Shown here: one piece after another, positions 47,416-56,361 of the stretch
Numbering within the stretch: position 1 is the first letter of the stretch
Layout of the letters: every line of letters begins with the position of its first letter
Source: Myxococcales bacterium
GTDB taxonomy: Bacteria > Myxococcota_A > Polyangia > Palsa-1104
Reading direction: 5' to 3'
NCBI GenBank assembly: GCA_003170275.1
Contig: PNAM01000017.1
Span: forward strand, 124,001-188,000
Length of the DNA stretch: 64,000 bases
The notes under the pieces: model-generated
Told to the model about the DNA's origin: nothing
The model's input: the letters and a program-made list of their open reading frames with translations, nothing else
Databases searched by the model: none
Translations under genes and position numbers: made by a program

Positions 47416-48404
47416 GCGTATCCATTGGCCCGAAACCAGCGGACCGATTTCTCAATTGTTGTCTCGAGCGGGGTCACCGGCAAGCCCAACTCGCGTCGCG
47501 CCTTGGACACGTCGTAGAAGTGGGTGGCGGTGGTGTAGCGCGCGGCCTTGAGGGTCGCCAGCGGCCGCTTCTTCTTCAGCTTGACCGCGTAGTTCTCCAT
47601 CATCCAGCCCATGCCGAGCGCCAGCGGCGTCGGGATCTTGCGCTTGGGCCGCGGCACGCCGGCGACGCGCGCGACCACCTCGTAGAAGTCGCGCATCATG
47701 ACGTTGTGGTTGCCGAGGATGTAGCGCTCGCCCACGCGCCCCTTCTCCGCCGCCAGCACATGCCCCTCGGCCACGTCGTCGACGTCGACCGCGCAGAAGC
47801 CGGCGTCGAGGTACCCCGGCACTTCCTTCTTGAGCGCGGCGACGATCATGCTGCCGGTCGGTGTCGGCCCGATGTCGCGCTCGCCGAAGGGAAACGCGGG
47901 ATTCACCGCCACCAGCGGCAGCCCCTCGCGCGCGAAGCGGAGCGCGTCGAGCTCCGACAGCCACTTGGAGCGGATGTAGCCGTTGCCCTCGTCCCAGTCG
48001 TGCTGCCCGAACTGGTTGCCCTCGTCGGCCGGGATGCCGTCGTCGCGCCGCCCGACCGCAGCGATCGAGCTGGTGTACACCACCTTGTCGAGGTTGGCCT
48101 TGAACGCCGCCCACAGCACGGTCTTGGTCCCCTCCACGTTCACGCGGTACATCAGCGGGGGATCTTTGAGCCAGATCGCGTAGATCGCAGCCAGGTGATA
48201 GAGAGTGTCGCAGCCCTTGAGCGCGCGCGCCACGCCGTCACGATCGTTGACGTCCCCGGTCACCTGCTCGACGTCCAGGCCGTCCAGGTTCGAGGTCTTG
48301 GCGCCCGGCTCGATGTAGCAACGCACCTCTTTGCCGCGCTGAAGGAGCTTGCGCACCACCGACGAGCCGATGAACCCGCTAGCTCCCGTTACCAGGGTCT
48401 TCAT
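47412..48404 (-). CDS. NAD-dependent epimerase, HpnA/dihydroflavonol reductase-like
   Basis: MKTLVTGASGFIGSSVVRKLL, LYHLAAIYAIWLKDPPLMYRVNVEGTK, YIRSK. Confidence 0.9.
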   Translation of the reverse strand: MKTLVTGASGFIGSSVVRKLLQRGKEVRCYIEPGAKTSNLDGLDVEQVTGDVNDRDGVARALKGCDTLYHLAAIYAIWLKDPPLMYRVNVEGTKTVLWAAFKANLDKVVYTSSIAAVGRRDDGIPADEGNQFGQHDWDEGNGYIRSKWLSELDALRFAREGLPLVAVNPAFPFGERDIGPTPTGSMIVAALKKEVPGYLDAGFCAVDVDDVAEGHVLAAEKGRVGERYILGNHNVMMRDFYEVVARVAGVPRPKRKIPTPLALGMGWMMENYAVKLKKKRPLATLKAARYTTATHFYDVSKARRELGLPVTPLETTIEKSVRWFRANGYA

Positions 48405-48410
48405 GGAGTT

Positions 48411-48428
48411 TATCCCACATGTAGGATA
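48411..48428. promoter_or_regulatory. Near-perfect 18-bp palindrome TATCCcACATGTaGGATA
   Basis: 16/18 symmetric, in divergent region, directly upstream of a TTGACT -35. Confidence 0.45.
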
Positions 48429-48429
48429 T

Positions 48430-48458
48430 TTGACTTCATTTGACTACCGATCTACGAT
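48430..48458 (+). promoter_or_regulatory. Candidate promoter TTGACT-N17-TACGAT, leaderless
   Basis: -10 ends 6 nt before ATG 48465. Confidence 0.55.
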
Positions 48459-48464
48459 TTTACC

Positions 48465-48821
48465 ATGATGAACAAGCGCCAGGCGTTGCGGTTCGAGAAG
48501 GTGTTCCCGGTCATCCTGTCTACGGAAGAGTTCGGCGAATGTAACGCGATGGCGCGCAATATCTCGGCCAGCGGCATCCTGCTGGAGCTCTCCGACCCGA
48601 TGCCGCTCGGCACCGAGGTGCGCGTCCACTTCTGGATGCCCGACTCGCAAGCGTCGATCATCGCGCGCGGCGAGGTGAAGAACCACTACTTCCTCAACTT
48701 CGCCGATCCGCAGGGCGCGGCCTGCTCGCTCACCGGCATGGCCATCCGCTTCTCCGAGTTCGAGGCCGACAGCGACGCAGTGCTCGGCCTCGGCCTGACC
48801 CGTATGCGCATCCTGCACTAG
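48465..48821 (+). CDS. PilZ domain protein
   Basis: KRQALRFEKVFPVILST.. NISASGILLELSDPMPLGTEVRVHFWMP. Confidence 0.85.
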   Translation: MMNKRQALRFEKVFPVILSTEEFGECNAMARNISASGILLELSDPMPLGTEVRVHFWMPDSQASIIARGEVKNHYFLNFADPQGAACSLTGMAIRFSEFEADSDAVLGLGLTRMRILH

Positions 48822-48856
48822 TTGCGACCGCCGCCAGCCACTGCTACACCCGAGGT

Positions 48857-50566
48857 GTGCTGGCCCTCCTCGTCTCCGTCTTCGCGCTGGTAACCCCCGT
48901 CGCCGGACCGCCGCCGACCAGCGACGCGGAGCTGCAAAAGCGATTCGAGCAGCTCTCCTCTCCCGATGCGAAGGCGCGGCTCGACGCGGCGAGATTCATC
49001 GCCGCCCAGCCCGCCGAGGCCACGCCGATCCTGGCCACGCGCCTGGGGCGGCCGCGCAATACCACCACCGATACCTACCGCAGGCTGTTTCTCGAGATGT
49101 GGGCGCAAGTGCCGAATTGGAAAGGCTCGGACCCGATGTGGATCCGCAAGCCCGAGCCGGCCTGGACGGCGCCGCCGCGGGTCAAGGGCCAGCCGCGAGC
49201 CAAGCGTCCGCCGGGGCACGATCCCGAGGCGCTCGACTGGCTCGAGGCGCTCAACACGCTCGACCTCGACTCGCCGGCGCTGCAGGTGATCGTGCCCGAT
49301 CCGCCGGCGCCCGGACCGGTTCCCAAGAAAAAGAAGACCGCCGTCGTCGAGGAGCCGGCACCCGCGCCGCTGCCGCCCGTGACCAAAGAGCAGCTGGTGC
49401 AGGCGCGCGCCGAGGCGATGGAAGTGGTGGCGCTCATGCGCGCGATCGGCGCATCGAAGCGGCTCGACGCGGTGGATCCGATCTTCAAGGAGGCGTTCGA
49501 GGCCGACGGCGTGTTCCGCGACGAGTGCGGGCGGCAGATCCGATCGATGGAGAGCTTCGCGGTGCCGGCGCTGATCCGGCTGATGCACCAGAAGGGTGCG
49601 GCGGCGCTCCACCTCGGCAAGCAGCGGCGCTACGCCAGCTATCAGCTCGACCGCATGGATCGCGCGCGCCCGTCCAAGGCGATCTCGGCCGCACCCGACG
49701 ATCGCGTTCGTTCGGCGATCATCCACGCGTATGGAGAAGAGCGCGCGCTCGAGGCGGTCGAGGCGGTGCTCGGGCAGGTCGATTCGCCGTCGCACCGCGT
49801 GCGTAAGGAGGCGCGCTGGACCTGGCTGCGCTACGTCACCGGCCGGCCGCCGCCGCCCGCGCCCAAGCGCAAACGCAAGCTGACCGGCGGCCGCGAAGAG
49901 GAAGAGGAGAAGCCCGACTACCTCACCTATCGCGAGATGGCGCTGCTCGCGCTGCAGCACCAACTGCAGGCGATCAACAACGATCCGCCGTCGCCCAAGG
50001 CCACCGCCAAGGAGCTCACCGACGAGCTGTTCGCCTACTACGACAAGCAGCACGCCGCCGAGTGGGACGAGCAGTTCGCGCGCGCTCTTGGCAAGGAGCA
50101 GGCCGGCGACTGGAAGGGGGCGGCCGACGAGTACGGCTGGATCCTGGCGCACGATCCCAACTATGCGCGGCGCGGCGAGATGGCCAAGGCGTACGCGCGC
50201 TATGCCGACGAGCTGCGCAAGCAGCAGCAGGTCTCGCAGGCGCTCGGGTTCTACCGGCAGGCGGTGGACCTCGATCCCAAGGGCGCCGAGGCCAGCTACG
50301 CGGGCGCGCGGGTCGCGCTGCTCGATGGGCTCGAGGCGCTCGGGCGCGGGCGCGCGGAGCCCAACCTGTTCCGCCAGGCGCTGGCGCTCGACCCGTCGCT
50401 CACCGACGCGCGCGAGGGCCTGTCGCGGGCCGAGGCGCTAAAGGGCCGCCGTCGCTGGCTCGAGCTGGGCGAAGCGGTCGGCCTGATCTTCGCGCTGTTG
50501 TTCGGCCTGTGGTTCCTGTGGAAGCGGACCGCGCCGCCTACGCCGCAAAAGCCGCTAGCTTCGTAA
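48857..50566 (+). CDS. TPR-containing membrane-anchored protein
   Basis: N-terminal signal; QALGFYRQAVDLDPKGAEASYAGARVALLDG; C-terminal TM LIFALLFGLWFLWKR. Confidence 0.82.
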   Translation: MLALLVSVFALVTPVAGPPPTSDAELQKRFEQLSSPDAKARLDAARFIAAQPAEATPILATRLGRPRNTTTDTYRRLFLEMWAQVPNWKGSDPMWIRKPEPAWTAPPRVKGQPRAKRPPGHDPEALDWLEALNTLDLDSPALQVIVPDPPAPGPVPKKKKTAVVEEPAPAPLPPVTKEQLVQARAEAMEVVALMRAIGASKRLDAVDPIFKEAFEADGVFRDECGRQIRSMESFAVPALIRLMHQKGAAALHLGKQRRYASYQLDRMDRARPSKAISAAPDDRVRSAIIHAYGEERALEAVEAVLGQVDSPSHRVRKEARWTWLRYVTGRPPPPAPKRKRKLTGGREEEEEKPDYLTYREMALLALQHQLQAINNDPPSPKATAKELTDELFAYYDKQHAAEWDEQFARALGKEQAGDWKGAADEYGWILAHDPNYARRGEMAKAYARYADELRKQQQVSQALGFYRQAVDLDPKGAEASYAGARVALLDGLEALGRGRAEPNLFRQALALDPSLTDAREGLSRAEALKGRRRWLELGEAVGLIFALLFGLWFLWKRTAPPTPQKPLAS

Positions 50567-51047
50567 ACCAGATCAGCTTGTGTCGAAAGCCCGGGTAGCT
50601 GGCGTTGAGCCCGCTTGGGTTGGGCAGCACGAACACCCGCGCAGCGCCGAAGGTCTCCGGCTTGTCGCCGGCGGCGCCCGTTCCTGACGGGAAGAGCTGC
50701 CGGTAGATGCTGATCCCGACCAGCGCCACCACCTTCGGTTGGTAGCGCCGCACCTTCTTCTCGAGAGCGCGCGCGCCGGCCGCAAGCTCGGCGCGAGTGA
50801 GCTCGTCGGCCGCGCGGCTGGCTCGCGGACACACATTCGTCAGGCCGAGGTCGAACTCGAGCAGGCGCCGATCTTCCGTCGGTGGCAGCAGCCCCGGCGT
50901 GAGCCCGGCGGCGTGTAGCAGGCGCCAGAACGGATTGCCGGGGCCGCCGAAATGATGGCCGATCTCGGCCGAGCGCAGGCCCGGGTTGATGCCGACGAAC
51001 AGGACGCGCAGCCGCGGGGCGAGGATGTCCGGGAGCGGGCCTTTCAG
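50538..51047 (-). CDS. mug: Mismatch-specific uracil/thymine-DNA glycosylase (MUG-type)
   Basis: Extended beyond ORF track: PDILAPRLRVLFVGINPGLRSAEIGHHFGGPGNPFWRLL...LTNVCPRAS...VFVLPNPSGLNASY; likely CTG start overlapping the kinase TGA. Confidence 0.82.
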   Translation of the reverse strand: MKGPLPDILAPRLRVLFVGINPGLRSAEIGHHFGGPGNPFWRLLHAAGLTPGLLPPTEDRRLLEFDLGLTNVCPRASRAADELTRAELAAGARALEKKVRRYQPKVVALVGISIYRQLFPSGTGAAGDKPETFGAARVFVLPNPSGLNASYPGFRHKLIWFTKLAAFAA

Positions 51048-52636
51048 GTGCCGTCGTCCTCGGCCGGCGGCGGCGACGGCAGGTGCGGCAGCGGACGATC
51101 CGATGGCGCCGGCGACGGCTTGGCGGCCGGCTTGTGCGGCTTCGGCGCCGGCTTGTGCGCGACGGGCCTCGGCTTGGCGACCGGCTTCGGCGCCACCACC
51201 GCCGGCTTGGGCGGCTCCGGCGCGGGCAGCTCGGTCACCGTCGGTGAGGGCTTGTGCGGCTCGACAGGCTTGGGCACCTCGACCACCGTCGGCGCCGGCA
51301 CGACCGCCGGCTCCTTCGGCTCCTTCGGCGACCCTGGCGCAGCCGCGGGCGACGTCACCACCGGTGGCGCTGCGGCCGCAGGCTCGCCCGGCATGTGGCC
51401 ACGCAGGTACCAGAAGCCGACCGCCACCGCGACGATCAGGAAGAACACCACGTACTTCATTCCCCCGCCGCCGCCGCCCAGGTTGCGGCGCACGTCGTCG
51501 TACGCCTGCATGTGTGACGTCGACAGATCGCCGCGCATCACCGGATCCGGCGCGCCCGAGCTGGGACCCTCGCCGCCGGGACGCCCGCCCCCGGACATAT
51601 GCATCGGCACTGTCGGATCGGTCGCGCCGCCGGACAGCGGCAGGTCCGCCTCGCAGGTCAGGTCGCGCCGCCCGGGGAACAGCTCGTCGAGGTACGCGCC
51701 GACGTCGTGCGAGGTGCAGCGAATGCCGCTGGTCATCAGGAACTCGTCGATGGCCATCTGCAGATCGCGCCCGGTGGCGTAGCGATCTTCCTTCCGCTTG
51801 GCCAGCGCCTTCTTGACCACCGCGTCGAGCGGCGGCGGATAGTGCCCGACGACCAGCTCGGGCGGCTGCGGCTCATCGTGCAGGATCTTGAGCGAGAGCT
51901 CCGCCGGGTTGGTGCCGATGAACGGCTTCTGTCCGACGGTGAGCTCGTACAACATGGTGCCCACCGAGAACAGATCCGAGCGTGCATCGATCGCCTCGCC
52001 CTGCACCTGCTCGGGGCTCATGTACGGGATCTTGCCCTTGATGACGCCCACCTCGGTGCGGCCGCCCCGGGCCACCGCCTTGGCGATCCCGAAGTCGCAG
52101 ATCTTGGCCACGCCGTCGAACGATACGATCACGTTCGACGGGGTCACGTCGCGATGCACGATCCCAAGCGGATGGCCGCGCCCGTCGGTGGCGCGGTGCG
52201 CGGCGTCGAGGCCCTCGGCCACGCTCGAGCACAGGCGCAGCGCCACCGCCAGCGGGACGCGCCCGTTGCGCGCATGCTCCGCCTCGAGGATCTGCTGCAC
52301 GTCGACGCCGTGCACGTGCTCCATGGCGATGAAGTGGTCCTGCGGCCCCACCTCGCCGAGCTCGAAGATCTGCACGATGTTGGGATGACTAAGGCGCGCC
52401 GCGATGCGCGCTTCGTCGAGGAACATCTGCACGAACTGCTGGTCGGCGGCGAGCGACGGCAGGATGCGCTTGATCACGCACTCCTTCTCGAAGCCGGCCG
52501 GCCCGCTCTGCTTGGCCAGGTACACCTCGGCCATGCCGCCCACGGCGAGCTGCTTCAGGAGCAGGTATCGCCCGAACGGACGCGGAAACCGCAAGGCGTC
52601 TTGCATCGTCAATTGAGACATCACTCGACCTTGCAA
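51044..52636 (-). CDS. Ser/Thr protein kinase
   Basis: FGRYLLLKQLAVGGMAEVYLA, GIVHRDVTPSNVIV, KICDFGIAKAV; TM, Pro-rich C-terminus. Confidence 0.93.
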   Translation of the reverse strand: MQGRVMSQLTMQDALRFPRPFGRYLLLKQLAVGGMAEVYLAKQSGPAGFEKECVIKRILPSLAADQQFVQMFLDEARIAARLSHPNIVQIFELGEVGPQDHFIAMEHVHGVDVQQILEAEHARNGRVPLAVALRLCSSVAEGLDAAHRATDGRGHPLGIVHRDVTPSNVIVSFDGVAKICDFGIAKAVARGGRTEVGVIKGKIPYMSPEQVQGEAIDARSDLFSVGTMLYELTVGQKPFIGTNPAELSLKILHDEPQPPELVVGHYPPPLDAVVKKALAKRKEDRYATGRDLQMAIDEFLMTSGIRCTSHDVGAYLDELFPGRRDLTCEADLPLSGGATDPTVPMHMSGGGRPGGEGPSSGAPDPVMRGDLSTSHMQAYDDVRRNLGGGGGGMKYVVFFLIVAVAVGFWYLRGHMPGEPAAAAPPVVTSPAAAPGSPKEPKEPAVVPAPTVVEVPKPVEPHKPSPTVTELPAPEPPKPAVVAPKPVAKPRPVAHKPAPKPHKPAAKPSPAPSDRPLPHLPSPPPAEDDGT

Positions 52637-52692
52637 AGTCTAATCCCCGAACGGTACCGTCTCAACTTCCATTCCGAGATATTTTGGTGCCC

Positions 52693-53847
52693 ATGGATTT
52701 GACCCTCACAGCCGTGCAGCGGGACCTGATCGAAGCGGTGCGCAAGTTCGTCGACCGCGAGGTACGACCTGCGGCGCGAGCGCTCGAGCACGCCGACGCG
52801 TATCCGACGCAGCTGGTGTCGCGCATGCGCGAGCTGGGGCTGTTCGGCATGGGCGTTCCCGTCGAGCACGGCGGGCTCGGGCTCGATTACGTCACCTACG
52901 CGCACGTGTTCGAGGAGCTCTCGCGCGGCTGGATGAGCCTGGCCGGCGTGCTCGGCACGCACGGGATCGTCTGCTACCTGGTGCGCACTTTCGGCACGGC
53001 CGGGCAGCAAGCCGCGCTCCTGCCGCGCCTGGCGTCGGCCGAGCTGCGCGGCGGTCTGGCGCTCACCGAGCCAGAAGGCGGCAGCGACGTGGCCAACCTG
53101 CGCACCAGCGCCCGCCTCGACGGCGCCGACTGGGTGCTGAGCGGCTCGAAGCAGTTCATCACCAACACCCACGAAGGCAACCTGTTCGCCACCGTCGCGC
53201 GCACCGGTGGCGCGGGCGCGAGCGGGCTGTCGACGTTTCTCGTCGAGAAGACGGCCGATCGGGCGACCACGCTGCACGAGGGCGCGCCGCTGAAGAAGCT
53301 CGGCTACAAGGGCGTCAAGACCAGCGCGCTCACCTTCGACGCCTGCCGCGTCCCGGCGGCGAGCCTGCTCGGCGGTGAGCCGGGCAAGGGCTTTCAGCAG
53401 GTGATGAGCGGGCTCGAGGTCGGACGGATCAACGTGGCGGCGCGCGCGGTCGGCGTGGCGCGCGCCGCGCTCGAGGACTCGCTGGCCTACGCCGAGGAGC
53501 GGGTGACCTTCGGCAAGCCGATCATCGAGCACCAGGCTGTAGCGCACAAGCTGGCCGACATGGCCACCGACATCGAAGCCGCGCGCTGGTTGTACGTGGC
53601 CGCCGCGGCGAAGAAGGACGCCGGCGAGCGCTGCGATTTGGAGGCCTCGATGGCCAAGCTGTTCGCCTCGACCATGTGCACGCGCGCCACGCTCGAGGGC
53701 ATCCAGATCCACGGCGGCTACGGCTACACCGACGAGTACGACGTGGAGCGCTACTACCGCGACGCGCCGCTGTTCACCGTCGGTGAGGGCTCGAACGAGA
53801 TCTTGCGCACGGTGATCGCCAAGGGGCTACGCCGGAGGGCGAAATGA
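52693..53847 (+). CDS. Acyl-CoA dehydrogenase
   Basis: LALTEPEGGSDVANLRTSA, GSKQFITN, IHGGYGYTDEYDVERYYRDAPLFTVGEGSNEIL. Confidence 0.94.
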   Translation: MDLTLTAVQRDLIEAVRKFVDREVRPAARALEHADAYPTQLVSRMRELGLFGMGVPVEHGGLGLDYVTYAHVFEELSRGWMSLAGVLGTHGIVCYLVRTFGTAGQQAALLPRLASAELRGGLALTEPEGGSDVANLRTSARLDGADWVLSGSKQFITNTHEGNLFATVARTGGAGASGLSTFLVEKTADRATTLHEGAPLKKLGYKGVKTSALTFDACRVPAASLLGGEPGKGFQQVMSGLEVGRINVAARAVGVARAALEDSLAYAEERVTFGKPIIEHQAVAHKLADMATDIEAARWLYVAAAAKKDAGERCDLEASMAKLFASTMCTRATLEGIQIHGGYGYTDEYDVERYYRDAPLFTVGEGSNEILRTVIAKGLRRRAK

Positions 53848-54458
53848 CGGGAAAGCTGATCGTTCTCGAGGGGATCGACGGCTCGGGCACCACCACGCAG
53901 GCGGCGCGGCTGGGCGCGCATTTCTCCGCGTACGTCACGCGCGAGCCTTCGCACGGGCCGATCGGGATGCTGATCCGGCAGCTGCTCGCGATCGAGGTTC
54001 AGCACGTCGATCAAACCGCGATGGCGCTGCTGTTCGCCGCCGACCGCATGGATCACTTGCGACGCGAGATCGAGCCGAAGCTGGCGGCGGGCATTAATGT
54101 GATCAGCGATCGCTACGTAATCTCGTCGTGCGTGTACCAGGCGCGCTTCATCGCGCCCGAGTTCGTGTGGCACGTCAATGCCTCGGCGCGCGCGGCCGAT
54201 CTCACGCTGCTGCTCGCGGTGCCACCCGAGGTCGCGGCGACGCGGCGGGCGACCCGCGGCGGACCGACGGAGATGTACGACGACCTGCAGCTTCAAACCG
54301 CCTTCGCAAATCAGTACGCGAGCCTCGAAGCGGACATCGTTCAGCGCGAGCACGTGGTCTCCATCGACGGCACGCGCTCGCAGGACCAGGTGTTCGCTTC
54401 GCTCGTCGAGGCGGTCAAAACTTGCATCGATCCGACGCGCGGATCATCCTCAACCTGA
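53844..54458 (+). CDS. tmk: Thymidylate kinase
   Basis: LIVLEGIDGSGTTTQAARL P-loop; VTREPSHGPIG; LFAADRMDHL; VISDRYVISSCVYQ. Confidence 0.94.
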   Translation: MTGKLIVLEGIDGSGTTTQAARLGAHFSAYVTREPSHGPIGMLIRQLLAIEVQHVDQTAMALLFAADRMDHLRREIEPKLAAGINVISDRYVISSCVYQARFIAPEFVWHVNASARAADLTLLLAVPPEVAATRRATRGGPTEMYDDLQLQTAFANQYASLEADIVQREHVVSIDGTRSQDQVFASLVEAVKTCIDPTRGSSST

Positions 54459-54955
54459 TGCGTACCATCATTGCGAGCCTGCTCCTGGCCGGTTGCGCGA
54501 CCATCTCCGACCGGCCCGACCCGAACAAGCCGCTGCTCGACGAGCACGAAGCGAAGGCCGAGAGCGCACCGACGGCGATCACGCCCGTCGCTCCGGCGAA
54601 ATCGACCGGGCTCGCCTCGGCGAAGCTGCCCGCCGGCACGATCGCGCGCAGCGACCTCGAGCTGTTCCTCAACGGCTCGCCCGGCTCGTTCCTGCAGCAC
54701 GTCGACTCCGAGCCGAAGTTCCACGGCGGGCGCTTTCACGGCTGGAGGGTCACCGCCTTCTTCCCCGGCGACACGCGCTTCTCCGCGGTCGACGTGCGCG
54801 CCGGCGACGTGGTCCTGCGCGTCAACGGCAACTCGATCGAGCGGCCCGAGCAGCTGATGCAGGTGTGGCAGGACCTGCGCACCTCCAAGGAGCTGGTGGT
54901 CGACCTCGAGCGCGAAGGCGCCCCGCGCACGCTGCGCTGGAGCATCGCGCCGTAA
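54458..54955 (+). CDS. PDZ-like domain lipoprotein
   Basis: MRTIIASLLLAGCATIS lipobox; AVDVRAGDVVLRVNGNSIERPEQLMQVW. Confidence 0.82.
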   Translation: MRTIIASLLLAGCATISDRPDPNKPLLDEHEAKAESAPTAITPVAPAKSTGLASAKLPAGTIARSDLELFLNGSPGSFLQHVDSEPKFHGGRFHGWRVTAFFPGDTRFSAVDVRAGDVVLRVNGNSIERPEQLMQVWQDLRTSKELVVDLEREGAPRTLRWSIAP

Positions 54956-54972
54956 TCAGCTAAAATCGGGGG

Positions 54973-55314
54973 ATGATCCCCTATGAAGACCTGTGCGCCG
55001 CGCTCGACGCGTTCGCCGGTCGCACCCACGTCCCCCCTCCCGCGCGACACTCCGACGAGGACACGATGCACGGCCGGTCGGCGCACGCGCCGTCGCACTA
55101 CGATCCGCCCACCTCGGACGTCGAGCTGCCCGAGGCGCCCATCGAGGGAATTCACTCGCGCGGCCACGGCGAGGACGGCGAAGAGGCCACGCACGTCGGC
55201 GATCTGCACGGCAACGCCTACGAGGCGCCGGCGCCGCTGGAGCCGGTGTTCGACGACAAGTCCAACGAGCTCGACATCGGAGACGTGCTCTCCGATGAAG
55301 ACGCTTCCAAATAG
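54973..55314 (+). CDS. Small acidic hypothetical protein
   Basis: 113 aa; TAAAAT 6 nt before ATG. Confidence 0.6.
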   Translation: MIPYEDLCAALDAFAGRTHVPPPARHSDEDTMHGRSAHAPSHYDPPTSDVELPEAPIEGIHSRGHGEDGEEATHVGDLHGNAYEAPAPLEPVFDDKSNELDIGDVLSDEDASK

Positions 55315-55340
55315 CCGGCGTTCCCGCTACACAGCTCCCG

Positions 55341-56294
55341 ATGATCTCCGATAGCGCTGCGCGGCCACCCGGGCCGGCGGAAGTGGTCGTGCGGGTGGCG
55401 GGTGTGGCGCTCGGGTGCGAGCCTGCCGCCGAGATCGCCGGCGTGGTCGAGTCCGCCGGCGACGCGGCCGGCGAGTGGCTCGCGCGCCGCGTGGTGGTCC
55501 CGCGCGTGCTGCCGTGCGGCGAGTGCGATCGCTGCCGTCGCGGTCGCGCCGCCACCTGTCTGCAGCGCGCAGAGCGGCACGGGCTGGCGACCTACGAGAC
55601 GGTCGCGGCGCGGCCGCTGTGCTCGGTCGAGCCGCCGCTGTGGCCGGCCGGGATCGAGCTGTGGCAGCTCGCCGCGCTGCCCGACGCCGCGGCCACGCCG
55701 TATGGCGGGCTGGTGCGCGCGGGCCTCGCACCCGGCGAGCTGCTGGTGGTGTTGGGCGGCGGCGTGCGCGGCGCCTTCGCCGTCGCGATCGCACGGGCGC
55801 TCGGCGCGCACCCGGTGCTGGTCGACTCGCACGCGCCCTCCTGCGAACGCGCGCTCTCGCTCGGCGCCCGCTTCGTCGTCGATGCCGACCGCTCACCTGG
55901 TGACGCGCGCGCGGAGATCGAGCGCCAGGCCGCGGCGCTGGGCGTTGCCACCCACTGCTACAAGTTGATCGAAACCACTGCCACCCCGGCCGGCCGGCAT
56001 CGCGCTGCGGCCATGCTGCCCGACGGCGGCACCGCGGTGCTCCTCGACGGCGGCGACGACCTCTTGCACCCGCTGCCGGCGATGCCGTGGGAGAGCCTCG
56101 CGCGCTCAGAGGCGCAGCTCATCGGCGCGTCCGCGTGCCACCCGGATCTGTTCCCCGAGCTGTGCGCGCTGGTCGTGCGCGGCGAGCTGCCGATCGCGCG
56201 CCTGGTCACTCGGGTGTCACCTGCCGACGCTGCCGAGGCGCTCGCCTTGCGCCGTCAGGGACGCCTGCTGGAGCTCCCGATCATCGTCCCGTAG
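55341..56294 (+). CDS. Zinc-type alcohol dehydrogenase-like protein (shortened, degenerate catalytic site)
   Basis: VLPCGECDRCRRGRAATC structural zinc; LVVLGGGVRGAFAVAIARALGAHPVLVDS Rossmann. Confidence 0.82.
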   Translation: MISDSAARPPGPAEVVVRVAGVALGCEPAAEIAGVVESAGDAAGEWLARRVVVPRVLPCGECDRCRRGRAATCLQRAERHGLATYETVAARPLCSVEPPLWPAGIELWQLAALPDAAATPYGGLVRAGLAPGELLVVLGGGVRGAFAVAIARALGAHPVLVDSHAPSCERALSLGARFVVDADRSPGDARAEIERQAAALGVATHCYKLIETTATPAGRHRAAAMLPDGGTAVLLDGGDDLLHPLPAMPWESLARSEAQLIGASACHPDLFPELCALVVRGELPIARLVTRVSPADAAEALALRRQGRLLELPIIVP

Positions 56295-56310
56295 GACCCC
56301 GTGAACGCGT

Positions 56311-56339
56311 TGACAGCCCTGGAGCGCGTGGGCATACTC
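56311..56339 (+). promoter_or_regulatory. Candidate promoter TTGACA-N17-CATACT
   Basis: -35 at 56311-56316, -10 at 56334-56339; SD GGAGGG before ATG 56362. Confidence 0.5.
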
Positions 56340-56361
56340 ACCGCCCTCGGAGGGCCAGCTC

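Noticed and set aside
54973-55314. Possible antitoxin or system component
   Set aside because: Small acidic ORF but no toxin-like partner adjacent
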